From contig JBPOHD010000098.1 in assembly GCA_052035955.1 (NCBI GenBank), positions 1 through 40,864 on the forward strand: a DNA stretch of 40,864 nucleotides, in the 5' to 3' direction. The notes beneath the pieces were generated by a model, which searched no databases, was not told where the DNA came from, and saw nothing but the letters and a program-made list of their open reading frames with translations. Of this stretch, positions 27,680 through 36,440 are shown piece after piece. The stretch comes from JAEUNJ01 sp052035955 (GTDB lineage Bacteria > Pseudomonadota > Gammaproteobacteria > Burkholderiales > Rhodocyclaceae). A program made the position numbers and the translations under genes. The first letter of the stretch is position 1, and every line of letters starts with the position of its first letter.

Positions 27680-28543
27680 CTAGTTCAAGGTCCTGGCCAG
27701 GGCGATGCGGAATTCCCGGACCAGATCCTCGTATCGGGCCTGGGCCCCGAGGAGGTTGAAAAGGTTGAGCATGGCCTTGCGGCCGGCTGCGTCGCGCCAG
27801 TTCCGGTCGCGGCGGACGACCTCCAGCATGTGCCCCAGGGCGCCGCGGTAATCGCCGGCCAGGGCCAGGGCATTGGCCAGGCGCAGCCGCAGGTCCAGGT
27901 CCTCCGGCCGGGCTTCCAGGTCGGCCGCCAGGGCCACGGGGTCGGCATCGCCGCCGGCCGCCGCCAGGGCCAGCCGGGCGACGAGGGCTTCGTGGCGGTC
28001 CAGGTCGCGAACCCGGGGCGCCAGCTCGTCGAGCAGCGCCCGGGCCTGCTCGCGGTCGCCCGTCCCGAGGGCCAGTTCGGCCAAGTCGAGGCTGGCGGCC
28101 TCTAGCCCCGGGTCGGCGGCGATGGCCTCCTTCAGGAAGGTCCGGGCCTCGTCGGCATCGCCCCGGTCGAGGGCCTGGTGGGCCTTCAGCCGCAGGGGTT
28201 CGCCCGGGGAGGGCAGGATGCGGGCGAGGAACTCGCGGACCTGGGCCTCCGGGAGGGCACCGGTGAATTCATCGACCAGTTGCCCGTTCACCACGGCCTT
28301 GACGGCGGGAATTCCCCGCACGCCGAACTGGGCGGCAATCTCCGGATTGCGGTCCGAATCGATCTTGACGAGCCGGAACCGGCCTCCGAACTCTGCTGCG
28401 AGCTTCTCGAGGATGGGCTTGAGGACACGGCAGGGCTGGCACCATTCGGCCCAGAAATCGACCACCACCGGGACTTCCCGCGAGGCGTCGATGACCTGTT
28501 CCTGGAAGTTTTCGACGGTCACGTCGCAGGTGTGGGCGCTCAT
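27680..28543 (-). CDS. cnoX: CnoX/YbbN-type thioredoxin with TPR tail
   Basis: 287 residues: a thioredoxin domain (1-108) with redox motif W34-C-Q-P-C38, then about 180 residues of TPR-like helices (KAHQALDRGDADEARTFLKEAI; LRLRLANALALAGDYRGALGHML). This is the CnoX (YbbN) layout, a chaperone-redox protein that protects and hands over oxidised clients to GroEL. Unlike E. coli YbbN, both cysteines are present, so thiol reductase activity is plausible. The ATG at 28543 has GAGGAG about 7 nt upstream. It is divergent from purL over 132 bp. Confidence 0.88.
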   Translation of the reverse strand: MSAHTCDVTVENFQEQVIDASREVPVVVDFWAEWCQPCRVLKPILEKLAAEFGGRFRLVKIDSDRNPEIAAQFGVRGIPAVKAVVNGQLVDEFTGALPEAQVREFLARILPSPGEPLRLKAHQALDRGDADEARTFLKEAIAADPGLEAASLDLAELALGTGDREQARALLDELAPRVRDLDRHEALVARLALAAAGGDADPVALAADLEARPEDLDLRLRLANALALAGDYRGALGHMLEVVRRDRNWRDAAGRKAMLNLFNLLGAQARYEDLVREFRIALARTLN

Positions 28544-28634
28544 GGTGTTCTCCTCGGAATTGGCTGCATCTGGGGGCGGGTTGCCGGCATTCAAGCACAC
28601 GGGGACGTCGCCGGGGCCGGCGATGGTGGGAGGG

Positions 28635-28640
28635 TATAAT
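28635..28640 (+). promoter_or_regulatory. -10 box upstream of purL
   Basis: A perfect TATAAT, 35 bp before the purL ATG. The -35 region is GC-rich and poor. Confidence 0.5.
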
Positions 28641-28675
28641 CCGGCCGCCCTCCACGCCCTGCCGTCGCCCCAGCC

Positions 28676-31600
28676 ATGCCCCAGATGCTTCCCCTGCGCG
28701 GTGCCGCCGCCTTCTCCGCCTCCCGCCTCGACCGTTTGCGCAGCCGTGCCGCCGAGTCCATCCCCGGGTTGGCCCGCCTGACCGCCGAGAGCTGGTATTT
28801 CGTCGAGGTGGAGGACGTCCCCGACGACGGCACACTGGGCAGGCTCAAGGACCTCCTCGGCATCCCGGCGGCCCTGCCGCCGGCGCCTCCGGGCGAACTG
28901 CTGCTGGTCACCCCGCGCCTGGGCACCATCTCCCCCTGGTCCTCGAAGGCCACCGAGATCGCCCGCAACTGCGGCTTCGCCGGCGTGCTGCGCATCGAGC
29001 GGGGCACGGCCTTCCATGCCGAGGGGCGCAACCTGGACCGGCAGGCCCTGGCCGCCTGCCTCCACGATCGCATGACCGAGTCCGTGCTGGACGCCGTGGG
29101 TGAGGCGGAGCGCCTCTTCCGCCACGTGCCGCCCCAGCCCCTGAGCAGCGTCGACATGCTGGCCGGCGGCCGGGCCGCCCTGGTGGCCGCCAATGGGGAA
29201 CTCGGCCTGGCCCTGTCGGACGACGAGATCGATTACCTGGTGGAGAACTTCGGCCGGGCCGGACGCAATCCCACCGACGCCGAGCTGATGATGTTCGCCC
29301 AGGCGAACTCGGAGCACTGCCGCCACAAGATCTTCAACGCCACCTGGACCGTGGACGGCGAGGACCAGCCCCTGTCCCTCTTCGGCATGATCCGCGAAAG
29401 CCACAAGGCCCACCCCGAGGGCACCGTGGTGGCCTACTCGGACAACGCGGCCGTCATCGAGGGGACGGAGGTCGCCCGTTTCGTGCCGGGGACCGACGGC
29501 GCCTACGGCTACGTGACGGAGACGACCCACATCCTGGCCAAGGTGGAGACCCACAACCACCCGACGGCCATCTCGCCCTTCCCCGGCGCCGCCACCGGCT
29601 CCGGCGGCGAGATCCGCGACGAGGGGGCCACGGGGCGCGGTTCCAAGCCCAAGGCCGGCCTCTGCGGCTTTTCCGTATCGGACCTGCGCATCCCCGGCCA
29701 CGGCCAGCCCTGGGAATCGTCCTACGGGCGGCCCTCGCGCATCGCCTCGGCGCTCGACATCATGATCGAGGGGCCGATCGGCGCCGCCGCCTTCAACAAC
29801 GAGTTCGGACGGCCCAACCTGGCCGGCTATTTCCGCACCTTCGAACAGGCTTTCGCCGGCGAGATGCGCGGCTACCACAAGCCCATCATGATCGCCGGCG
29901 GCGTCGGCAACATTTCGGCCGACCACTCCTTCAAGATCGAGTTCCCGCCCGGCACCCTGCTGATCCAGTTGGGCGGGCCGGGCATGCTGATCGGCCTGGG
30001 CGGCGGCGCCGCCTCCAGCATGACCACCGGCACCAACACGGCCGACCTGGACTTCGCCTCCGTGCAGCGGGGCAATCCGGAAATGCAGCGGCGGGCCCAG
30101 GAAGTGATCGACCGCTGCTGGCAGATGGGCGACGCCAACCCCATCCTGGCCATCCACGACGTGGGCGCCGGCGGCCTCTCCAACGCCATGCCGGAACTGG
30201 CCCATGGCGCCGGCTGCGGCGCCGACTTCGACCTGCGCGCCGTGCCGTCCGAGGAATCGGGCATGTCGCCCCGGGAGATCTGGTGCAACGAGGCCCAGGA
30301 GCGCTACGTCCTGGCCATCGCGCCCGACCGGCTGGACGAGTTCCGCGCCTTCTGCGAGCGCGAGCGCTGCCCCTTCGCCGTCCTCGGGCAGGCGACCGGC
30401 GACGGCCAGCTGGTGGTGCGCGATCCCCACTTCGGCAACCGGCCGGTCGACATGCCCATGGAAGTGTTGCTCGGCAAGCCTCCGCGGCTGCACCGCGATG
30501 CCAGGCGCATCGTCCGGGCCGTGCCTCCGCTGGAAGTGGCCGACATCGACCTGAAGGAGGCGGCCTTCCGCGTCCTGCGCCTGCCGTCGGTCGCCTCGAA
30601 GAACTTCCTGGTCACCATAGGCGACCGCACCGTCGGCGGCCTGACCGCCCGCGACCAGATGGTCGGGCCCTGGCAGGTGCCGGTGGCCGACGTGGCCGTC
30701 ACCGCCATGGGTTACGACACCCACCTGGGCGAGTGCTTCGCCATGGGCGAACGCACGCCGGTGGCGCTCCTCGACGGCCCCGCCTCCGGCCGCATGGCCG
30801 TGGCCGAGGCCGTCACCAACCTGGCCGCCGCCACCGTCGGCGACATCTCGCGGATCAAGCTCTCCGCCAACTGGATGGCCGCCGCCGGCCACGGGCACGA
30901 GGACGCCGCCCTGTTCGACACGGTGAAGGCCGTGGGCCTGGAGTTCTGCCCGGCCCTGGGCATCTCCATCCCCGTCGGCAAGGATTCCCTCTCCATGCGC
31001 ACCCGCTGGGAGGAGGCCGGCCAGGAGCGCCAGGTGACGGCCCCCATGTCGCTGATCGTCACCGCCTTCGCTCCCTGCGCCGACATCCGCCGGACGCTCA
31101 CGCCGCAACTGCGCCGGGATGCGGACGCGGGCGAGACGGAACTGGTGCTGGTGGACCTGGGCCGCGGCCGCAACCGGCTCGGCGGCTCGGCCCTTGCCCA
31201 GGTCTACGGCGCCAGCGGCGACGAGGCGCCGGATGCGGACCCGGTCTCCCTGAAGGCCTTCTTCACGGCCATCCAGGTGCTCAATGCCCAGGGCCTGCTG
31301 CTCGCCTACCACGACCGCTCCGACGGCGGCCTCTTCGCCACCGTCTGCGAGATGGCCTTCGCCGGCCGCGTCGGCGTCTCCCTGAACCTCGATGCCCTCT
31401 GCTACGACGACCTGATGAACGACGTGGACGGCATCGAACGCTTCCCCGAGATCCTCGACGGCCGCCTCCAGGACCGGCTGCTGACCGCCCTCTTCAACGA
31501 GGAACTGGGCGCGGTGGTGCAGATCCGCCGCGACGACCGCCATGCCGTCCTGCAGATCCTCCGCGAGGCCGGGCTGGGATCCTGTGCCCACCTGGTCGGG

Positions 31601-32602
31601 ACCCTCAACGACCGCGACGAGGTCCGCGTCTGGCGCAATGCCCGCATGGCCTTCTCGGCCAGCCGCACCGAATTGCAGCGGGCCTGGAGCGAGACCAGCC
31701 ACCGCATCGCGGAACTGCGGGACGACCCCGGCTGCGCCCGGGAGGAATTCGACGTCCTGCTGGACGCCGCGGACCCGGGCCTCTCGGTCAGCCTGTCCTT
31801 CGATCCCGGCACCTTCCCGGCCATCGCCACCGGCGCCCGGCCGGCCATGGCCATCCTGCGCGAGCAGGGCGTGAACGGCCATGTCGAGATGGCGGCCGCC
31901 TTCGACCGGGCCGGCTTCCACAGCGTCGACGTGCATATGTCCGACCTGCAGTCCGGCCGGGGGGACCTGGCCGGCTTCAAGGGCCTGGTGGCCTGCGGCG
32001 GCTTCTCCTACGGCGACGTGCTGGGCGCGGGGCAGGGCTGGGCCAAGTCCATCCTCTTCAACGACCGGTTGCGCGAGGCCTTCGCCGCCTTCTTCGGCCG
32101 GTCCGACACCTTCGCCCTCGGCGTCTGCAACGGCTGCCAGATGATGAGCAACCTGGCCGGCATCATCCCGGGCGCCGACGCCTGGCCGAGTTTCCAGCGC
32201 AATCGGTCGGAACAGTTCGAGGCCCGCTTCGTGATGGTCGAGATCATCGAGTCCCCCTCCATCCTGCTCGCCGGCATGGCCGGCTCCCGGCTTCCCGTCG
32301 TCGTCTCCCACGGCGAGGGCCGGGCCCGGTTCGCCGGCGATCCCGGCCAGGCCCGCGTGGCCCTGCGCTACGTGGACAACCGCGGCGCCGTCGCCGCCAC
32401 CTATCCGGCGAACCCGAACGGCTCGCCGGAAGGGATCACCGGCGTCACGACGGCCGATGGGCGCTTCACCATCATGATGCCGCACCCGGAGCGCATCTTC
32501 CGCGCCGTCCAGATGTCCTGGCACCCGGACGGAATGGGCGGCCAGGGCGGGGATTCGCCCTGGATGGCGATGTTCCGCAACGCCCGCCGCTGGGTCGGCT
32601 GA
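28676..32602 (+). CDS. purL: Phosphoribosylformylglycinamidine synthase (PurL)
   Basis: Converts FGAR plus glutamine and ATP to FGAM in de novo purine synthesis. This is the large one-chain form, 1308 residues. The N-terminal PurS-like part and linker are followed by two AIRS-type halves with NSEHCRHKIFNA, THNHPTAISPFPGAATGSGGEIRDEGATG and KDSLSMRT, and a C-terminal class I glutaminase with GGFSYGDVLGAG, catalytic C1151 in GVCNGCQMM and the His/Glu of PHPER. A start at codon 4 (ATG 28685) is also possible; neither has a good ribosome site. relA begins 13 bp downstream. Confidence 0.97.
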   Translation: MPQMLPLRGAAAFSASRLDRLRSRAAESIPGLARLTAESWYFVEVEDVPDDGTLGRLKDLLGIPAALPPAPPGELLLVTPRLGTISPWSSKATEIARNCGFAGVLRIERGTAFHAEGRNLDRQALAACLHDRMTESVLDAVGEAERLFRHVPPQPLSSVDMLAGGRAALVAANGELGLALSDDEIDYLVENFGRAGRNPTDAELMMFAQANSEHCRHKIFNATWTVDGEDQPLSLFGMIRESHKAHPEGTVVAYSDNAAVIEGTEVARFVPGTDGAYGYVTETTHILAKVETHNHPTAISPFPGAATGSGGEIRDEGATGRGSKPKAGLCGFSVSDLRIPGHGQPWESSYGRPSRIASALDIMIEGPIGAAAFNNEFGRPNLAGYFRTFEQAFAGEMRGYHKPIMIAGGVGNISADHSFKIEFPPGTLLIQLGGPGMLIGLGGGAASSMTTGTNTADLDFASVQRGNPEMQRRAQEVIDRCWQMGDANPILAIHDVGAGGLSNAMPELAHGAGCGADFDLRAVPSEESGMSPREIWCNEAQERYVLAIAPDRLDEFRAFCERERCPFAVLGQATGDGQLVVRDPHFGNRPVDMPMEVLLGKPPRLHRDARRIVRAVPPLEVADIDLKEAAFRVLRLPSVASKNFLVTIGDRTVGGLTARDQMVGPWQVPVADVAVTAMGYDTHLGECFAMGERTPVALLDGPASGRMAVAEAVTNLAAATVGDISRIKLSANWMAAAGHGHEDAALFDTVKAVGLEFCPALGISIPVGKDSLSMRTRWEEAGQERQVTAPMSLIVTAFAPCADIRRTLTPQLRRDADAGETELVLVDLGRGRNRLGGSALAQVYGASGDEAPDADPVSLKAFFTAIQVLNAQGLLLAYHDRSDGGLFATVCEMAFAGRVGVSLNLDALCYDDLMNDVDGIERFPEILDGRLQDRLLTALFNEELGAVVQIRRDDRHAVLQILREAGLGSCAHLVGTLNDRDEVRVWRNARMAFSASRTELQRAWSETSHRIAELRDDPGCAREEFDVLLDAADPGLSVSLSFDPGTFPAIATGARPAMAILREQGVNGHVEMAAAFDRAGFHSVDVHMSDLQSGRGDLAGFKGLVACGGFSYGDVLGAGQGWAKSILFNDRLREAFAAFFGRSDTFALGVCNGCQMMSNLAGIIPGADAWPSFQRNRSEQFEARFVMVEIIESPSILLAGMAGSRLPVVVSHGEGRARFAGDPGQARVALRYVDNRGAVAATYPANPNGSPEGITGVTTADGRFTIMMPHPERIFRAVQMSWHPDGMGGQGGDSPWMAMFRNARRWVG

Positions 32603-32615
32603 GGCCCCGCCGCGG

Positions 32616-34796
32616 ATGGTTTCCGTCGTCCACGCCCTGCCGGAATCGGGCATCGACCGGGAGGCCCCGGACCGCATCGCCGAGGGCCTGCCGGCGGCCG
32701 GCCGGGAAAAGGTTTCCGAGGCCCTGGCCCTGGCGGCCGAGCTCTACGGCGACGGACGCCTGGGCACGGGCGAGCCCGTGCTTCCCCACGGCGTCGGCGT
32801 GGCCCTCGTGCTCTCGTCCCTCAACCTGGACCTGGATACCCGCCTCGCGGCCCTGCTGTTCGCCGTCCATGACAGCGTGGACGATCCCCGGGCCCTGCTG
32901 GAGCCGCGCTTCGGCGCTCCGGTGGCCGAACTCGTCGCCGGCCTGCATCGCCTGAAGGGGCTGCGCCCCCTGACCCGCGCAGCCTCCGCCGGGGCCTCCG
33001 AGGTCCAGGCCCAGGGCGAGATCCTGCGCAAGATGCTGCTCGCCATGGCCGACGACATCCGCGTCGTCCTGCTGCGCCTCGCCTCCCGTACCCAGACCCT
33101 GCGCTGGTTCACCGACCAGGACACGGCCGAGCGCCAGGACATGGCCCGGGAGAGCCTGGAGATCTACGCGCCGCTGGCCAACCGCCTGGGCGTCTGGCAG
33201 ATGAAGTGGGAGATCGAGGACCTGTCCTTCCGCTTCCTGGAACCGGCCACCTACAAGCGCATCGCCAGGATGCTGGACGAGAAGCGCCTGGAGCGGGAGT
33301 CCTTCATCGACGGCGCCGTGGCGAGGCTGAAGGCCGAGCTGGAGCAGTCCGGGGTGCACGGGGCCGAGGTCTATGGCCGGCCGAAGCACATCTACAGCAT
33401 CTGGAACAAGATGCGGGCCAAGGACCTGGAGTTCTCCGAGGTCTACGACGTGCGCGCCCTGCGCATCGTGGTCGCCGAGATCAAGGACTGCTACACCGCC
33501 CTGGGCCTGGTCCATGCCCTCTGGCAACCGATCCACGGCGAGTTCGACGACTACATCTCCCATCCCAAGGGCAACTTCTACCGCAGCCTCCATACCGCGG
33601 TCATGGCCGAGGACGGCCGTTCCCTGGAGGTGCAGATCCGCACGCCGGAGATGCACCGCCACGCCGAACTCGGCGTCGCCGCCCACTGGCGCTACAAGGA
33701 GGCCGGCACGTCGGCCCGGGCCGACTCGGCCTACGACGACAAGATCGCCTGGCTGCGCCAGCTGCTGTCGTGGCGCGACGAGATCACCGACTCCGCCGCC
33801 TGGGTCGAGCAGTTCAAGCGGGCGGCCTTGGACGACACCATCTACGTGCTGACCCCCCAGGGCCGGGTGATCGACATGCCGCGCGGCGCCACCCCGGTCG
33901 ATTTCGCCTACCGGCTGCACACGGACCTGGGGCATCGCTGCCGGGGTGCCAAGGTGGACGGCCATCTCGTGCCGCTGGACACGCCGCTGGCCAACGGGCA
34001 GCGCGTCGAGATCGTCGCCGCCAAGACCGGCGGCCCCTCCCGGGACTGGCTGTCGGGCAGCTACCTGGCCAGTTCCCGCGCCCGGTCCAAGGTCAAGGCC
34101 TGGTTCGCCGCCCAGCAGGAGGCCGAGATGCTGGCCCAGGGGCGGGCCTCCGTCATGCGCGAACTGCAGCGCGAGGGGCAGACCCAGGCCAACATGGACG
34201 AACTGGCGGGCAAGCTGGGCTTCAGGAACGCGGATGCCCTCTACCTGGCCGCCGCCCGCGGCGAGGTGGGCCCGCGGGCCCTGCACGTGGCCCTGAAGGG
34301 CGCCGACGCGCTGGCGCCGGAGCCGGAAATCCAGACCCGGAAGAGCCGCGCCGGCGACAGCCAGGTCCTGGTGGTGGGCGTCGGCAAGCTGCTGACCCAG
34401 CTCGGCCGCTGCTGCAAGCCGGTGCCGCCGGACGCCATCGCCGGCTTCGTCACCCGCGGCAAGGGGGTCTCGGTGCATCGCGTCGAATGCACCAATTTCC
34501 GCAACATGGCGGCGCGCAATCCCGAGCGCGTCATCGATGCCGACTGGGGCCAGGCCGTCCAGGGGGTCTACCCGGTCGATATCGCCGTCGAGGCCAACGA
34601 CCGCCAGGGCCTTCTGCGCGACATCTCCGACGTGCTCTCCAAGGAGCGCATCAACGTCACCGCCGTCCGCACCCTGTCGCGCGGCTGCATGGCCACCATG
34701 GGCTTCACCGTCGAACTGGCCGGCATCGAGCAGCTGGCCAAGGCCCTGGGGCTCCTGCGCGAGGTGCCGGGCGTGGTCAGCGCCCGGCGCGGCTGA
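32616..34796 (+). CDS. relA: RelA, (p)ppGpp synthetase with inactive hydrolase domain
   Basis: The stringent-response enzyme making (p)ppGpp on starved ribosomes; 726 residues. The N-terminal HD hydrolase region is degenerate: where Rel/SpoT have FLHDVVEDT this protein has LLFAVHDSV (the HD seen is shifted three residues), and LADRLHN is replaced by LASRTQT. The synthetase domain is intact, with YGRPKHIYSIWNKMR, the EFDD motif at 309-312 (the RelA-type ExDD), and EVQIRT...HAELGVAAHWRYKE. TGS (DDTIYVLTPQGRVIDMPRGATPVDFAY), a conserved Cys pair (GRCCKPVPPD) and a C-terminal ACT domain follow. It lies 13 bp after purL, suggesting cotranscription. Confidence 0.95.
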   Translation: MVSVVHALPESGIDREAPDRIAEGLPAAGREKVSEALALAAELYGDGRLGTGEPVLPHGVGVALVLSSLNLDLDTRLAALLFAVHDSVDDPRALLEPRFGAPVAELVAGLHRLKGLRPLTRAASAGASEVQAQGEILRKMLLAMADDIRVVLLRLASRTQTLRWFTDQDTAERQDMARESLEIYAPLANRLGVWQMKWEIEDLSFRFLEPATYKRIARMLDEKRLERESFIDGAVARLKAELEQSGVHGAEVYGRPKHIYSIWNKMRAKDLEFSEVYDVRALRIVVAEIKDCYTALGLVHALWQPIHGEFDDYISHPKGNFYRSLHTAVMAEDGRSLEVQIRTPEMHRHAELGVAAHWRYKEAGTSARADSAYDDKIAWLRQLLSWRDEITDSAAWVEQFKRAALDDTIYVLTPQGRVIDMPRGATPVDFAYRLHTDLGHRCRGAKVDGHLVPLDTPLANGQRVEIVAAKTGGPSRDWLSGSYLASSRARSKVKAWFAAQQEAEMLAQGRASVMRELQREGQTQANMDELAGKLGFRNADALYLAAARGEVGPRALHVALKGADALAPEPEIQTRKSRAGDSQVLVVGVGKLLTQLGRCCKPVPPDAIAGFVTRGKGVSVHRVECTNFRNMAARNPERVIDADWGQAVQGVYPVDIAVEANDRQGLLRDISDVLSKERINVTAVRTLSRGCMATMGFTVELAGIEQLAKALGLLREVPGVVSARRG

Positions 34797-34799
34797 GTC

Positions 34800-34815
34800 G
34801 CCGCCTGCCGGCGGC
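34800..34815 (+). terminator. Weak hairpin after relA
   Basis: GCCGCC and GGCGGC pair over a 4-nt loop right after the relA stop. There is no T-tract, so intrinsic termination is doubtful. Confidence 0.25.
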
Positions 34816-34854
34816 GGCCTTGCGGTCGCCGTCCCCAAGCAGGAATGTTCCAAC

Positions 34855-34880
34855 GCCATTAGTCCATTCGGACTAATGGC
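34855..34880. promoter_or_regulatory. Perfect 11-bp-arm palindrome upstream of the tail-collar PEP-CTERM gene
   Basis: GCCATTAGTCC (34855-34865) and GGACTAATGGC (34870-34880) are exact inverted copies around ATTC, 79 bp before the ATG. A related copy lies before the other PEP-CTERM gene at 14253-14275. It is probably an operator for a dimeric regulator such as a LuxR-type activator (inference). Confidence 0.65.
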
Positions 34881-34913
34881 CCTCCGCCCCGCACCGTGAT
34901 CTAATCGCGAGGT

Positions 34914-34931
34914 GCCCGATTTACTTCGGGC
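34914..34931 (+). promoter_or_regulatory. Small 5'UTR hairpin before the tail-collar gene
   Basis: GCCCGA and TCGGGC flank TTTACT. It sits between the palindrome and a strong AAGGAGG (34946-34952) that ends 7 nt before the ATG. Confidence 0.4.
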
Positions 34932-34959
34932 CTAAAACAATCAGGAAGGAGGAATCGCC

Positions 34960-36366
34960 ATGACGGGACCGTCCCGCATTTCCCTGGTCGCTGCCGTCCT
35001 CGCCATGTCGCCCCTGTCGGCCCAGGCGGACATCACCTACCTGCCGACCAGCGTCACGGGCGGCGGCGCGGCCTTCACGAACAAGCAGCCCACGCTGGCC
35101 CTGAACCAGGTGATCCAGAGCGAGGGCAACTACCCGCTGCGGGACGGGACCGCCGATGTGGAGACCTACTGGCGGGGGACCGTTCGCACCTTCGCCTGGA
35201 GGGTCAGCACGGACTTCCAGGCCGCCGGCCAGACCCTGGCGATCTCGTCCAACGCGGCGCTGTTCTCGCTGCTCGGCACCACGTACGGCGGCGACGGCAT
35301 GAGGAGCTTCCGCCTGCCCGACCTGAAGGAGCGCATCATCGTCGGCGCCGGCAGCGCCGCGCCCGTCGGGGATGTCCTGGGCAGCGCCACCAATGCGCTG
35401 TTCGGCGCCAACATGCCGGGCCATGTCCATGGCATTCCCGGCAAGGCCGTGACGACGACGCCTGCCGGCGCCGGCATACCGTTCGGCAACGTGCAGCCCT
35501 CCCTGGCCATGACCTACATGGTCCAGACCTCGGGCATCTTCCCCTCGTCGGGAGGCAGCGGCCCGGCGACGAGCTTCATGGGCCAGGTCCGGGCCTTCTC
35601 GGGCTATTTCGTGCCGGCGGGCTACCTGCCGGCCGACGGCCGCCTGATGTCGATCAGCAGCAACACGGCCCTGTTCGCCCTGTTCGGCACCACCTACGGG
35701 GGCGACGGAAAGACCACCTTCGCGCTGCCCGACCTGCGCGGCAGGACGGCCATCGGCGCCGGCGCGGGGCCCGGGCTCACGCCCCGCGCCCTGGGGTCGG
35801 TGGCGGGCGCGGAAATCGTCGCCCTGACGGCGAGCCAGATGCCGGCACATACCCACGAGCTTCCCCTTGGCGACGGTCCGACGCTGCCGGCGGGCGGCAA
35901 CCAGCCCTTCGACAACATGCAGCCGTCCCTGGCCCTCAACTACCTGATCGCCACCGAGGGCATCTACCCGTCCTTCGAGCGGCCCCTGGAAGGCTCCACC
36001 CTGCTCGGCGAGGTGGTTGCCTCCGCACTGGGGGTGGCGCCGCGGGGATGGAGCTTCGCCGACGGCAGCCTGATGGACATCAGCTCCCATGCGGCCCTGT
36101 TCTCCCTCCTCGGCACCACCTACGGCGGCGACGGCGTCAGGACCTTCGCCCTTCCCGACCTGCGCGGACGGACCATCGAGGGGATGGGGGAGGCCTATTC
36201 GACCCTGATCGGCCGGGAATCGGGCGCCGAAACCGTCACCCTGACCACCGCCAACCTGCCTCCCCACCTGCACCTGGCGCCGGTGCCGGAACCCGAGACC
36301 TATGCGCTGATGCTGGCCGGGCTCGGCCTTCTGGGCGGCTTCGCCCGGCGCCGCCGTCCCTGCTGA
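34960..36366 (+). CDS. Triple tail-collar PEP-CTERM surface protein
   Basis: 468 residues. The signal peptide is about 1-23 (ending LSAQA), then three phage tail-collar-like modules, then a PEP-CTERM sorting signal (VPEPETYALMLAG, a helix, then ARRRRPC). Each module has SSN.ALF.LLGTTYGGDG (about 97-113, 233-250, 375-392), LPDL(R/K).R and MPxHxH-type text (N-terminal two modules GHVHG, AHTHE; the last HLHLA). Each is introduced by QPSLALNYLIATEGIYP-like text at about 43-59, 179-195 and 321-337. Tail-collar proteins form fibre and adhesion tips in phages and contractile particles; here the repeat is exported and exosortase-anchored. An adhesive or matrix role is inference. The start has AAGGAGG 7 nt upstream. 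Confidence 0.88.
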   Translation: MTGPSRISLVAAVLAMSPLSAQADITYLPTSVTGGGAAFTNKQPTLALNQVIQSEGNYPLRDGTADVETYWRGTVRTFAWRVSTDFQAAGQTLAISSNAALFSLLGTTYGGDGMRSFRLPDLKERIIVGAGSAAPVGDVLGSATNALFGANMPGHVHGIPGKAVTTTPAGAGIPFGNVQPSLAMTYMVQTSGIFPSSGGSGPATSFMGQVRAFSGYFVPAGYLPADGRLMSISSNTALFALFGTTYGGDGKTTFALPDLRGRTAIGAGAGPGLTPRALGSVAGAEIVALTASQMPAHTHELPLGDGPTLPAGGNQPFDNMQPSLALNYLIATEGIYPSFERPLEGSTLLGEVVASALGVAPRGWSFADGSLMDISSHAALFSLLGTTYGGDGVRTFALPDLRGRTIEGMGEAYSTLIGRESGAETVTLTTANLPPHLHLAPVPEPETYALMLAGLGLLGGFARRRRPC

Positions 36367-36423
36367 AGGATCGGCCACCGGCCGTCGCAGGCCGGCGGCG
36401 CATGAAGCGACGGAGTGACCCGG

Positions 36424-36440
36424 GGCCCGCGTTGCGGGCC
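36424..36440 (+). terminator. Terminator after the tail-collar gene
   Basis: GGCCCGC and GCGGGCC form a 7-bp stem with a GTT loop, followed by TCAGTCCTTCTTC. It borders the convergent rdgC stop codon. Confidence 0.45.

Noticed and set aside
32860..32880. HD dipeptide in RelA as evidence of hydrolase activity
   Set aside because: Alignment to Rel/SpoT puts the catalytic HD three residues earlier, where this protein has FA; the later LADRLHN motif is also lost.
34878..34892. Possible sigma-54 -24/-12 site before the tail-collar gene
   Set aside because: The GG-to-GC spacing is 11 rather than 10 nt and the TGGCAC/TTGC text is poor.
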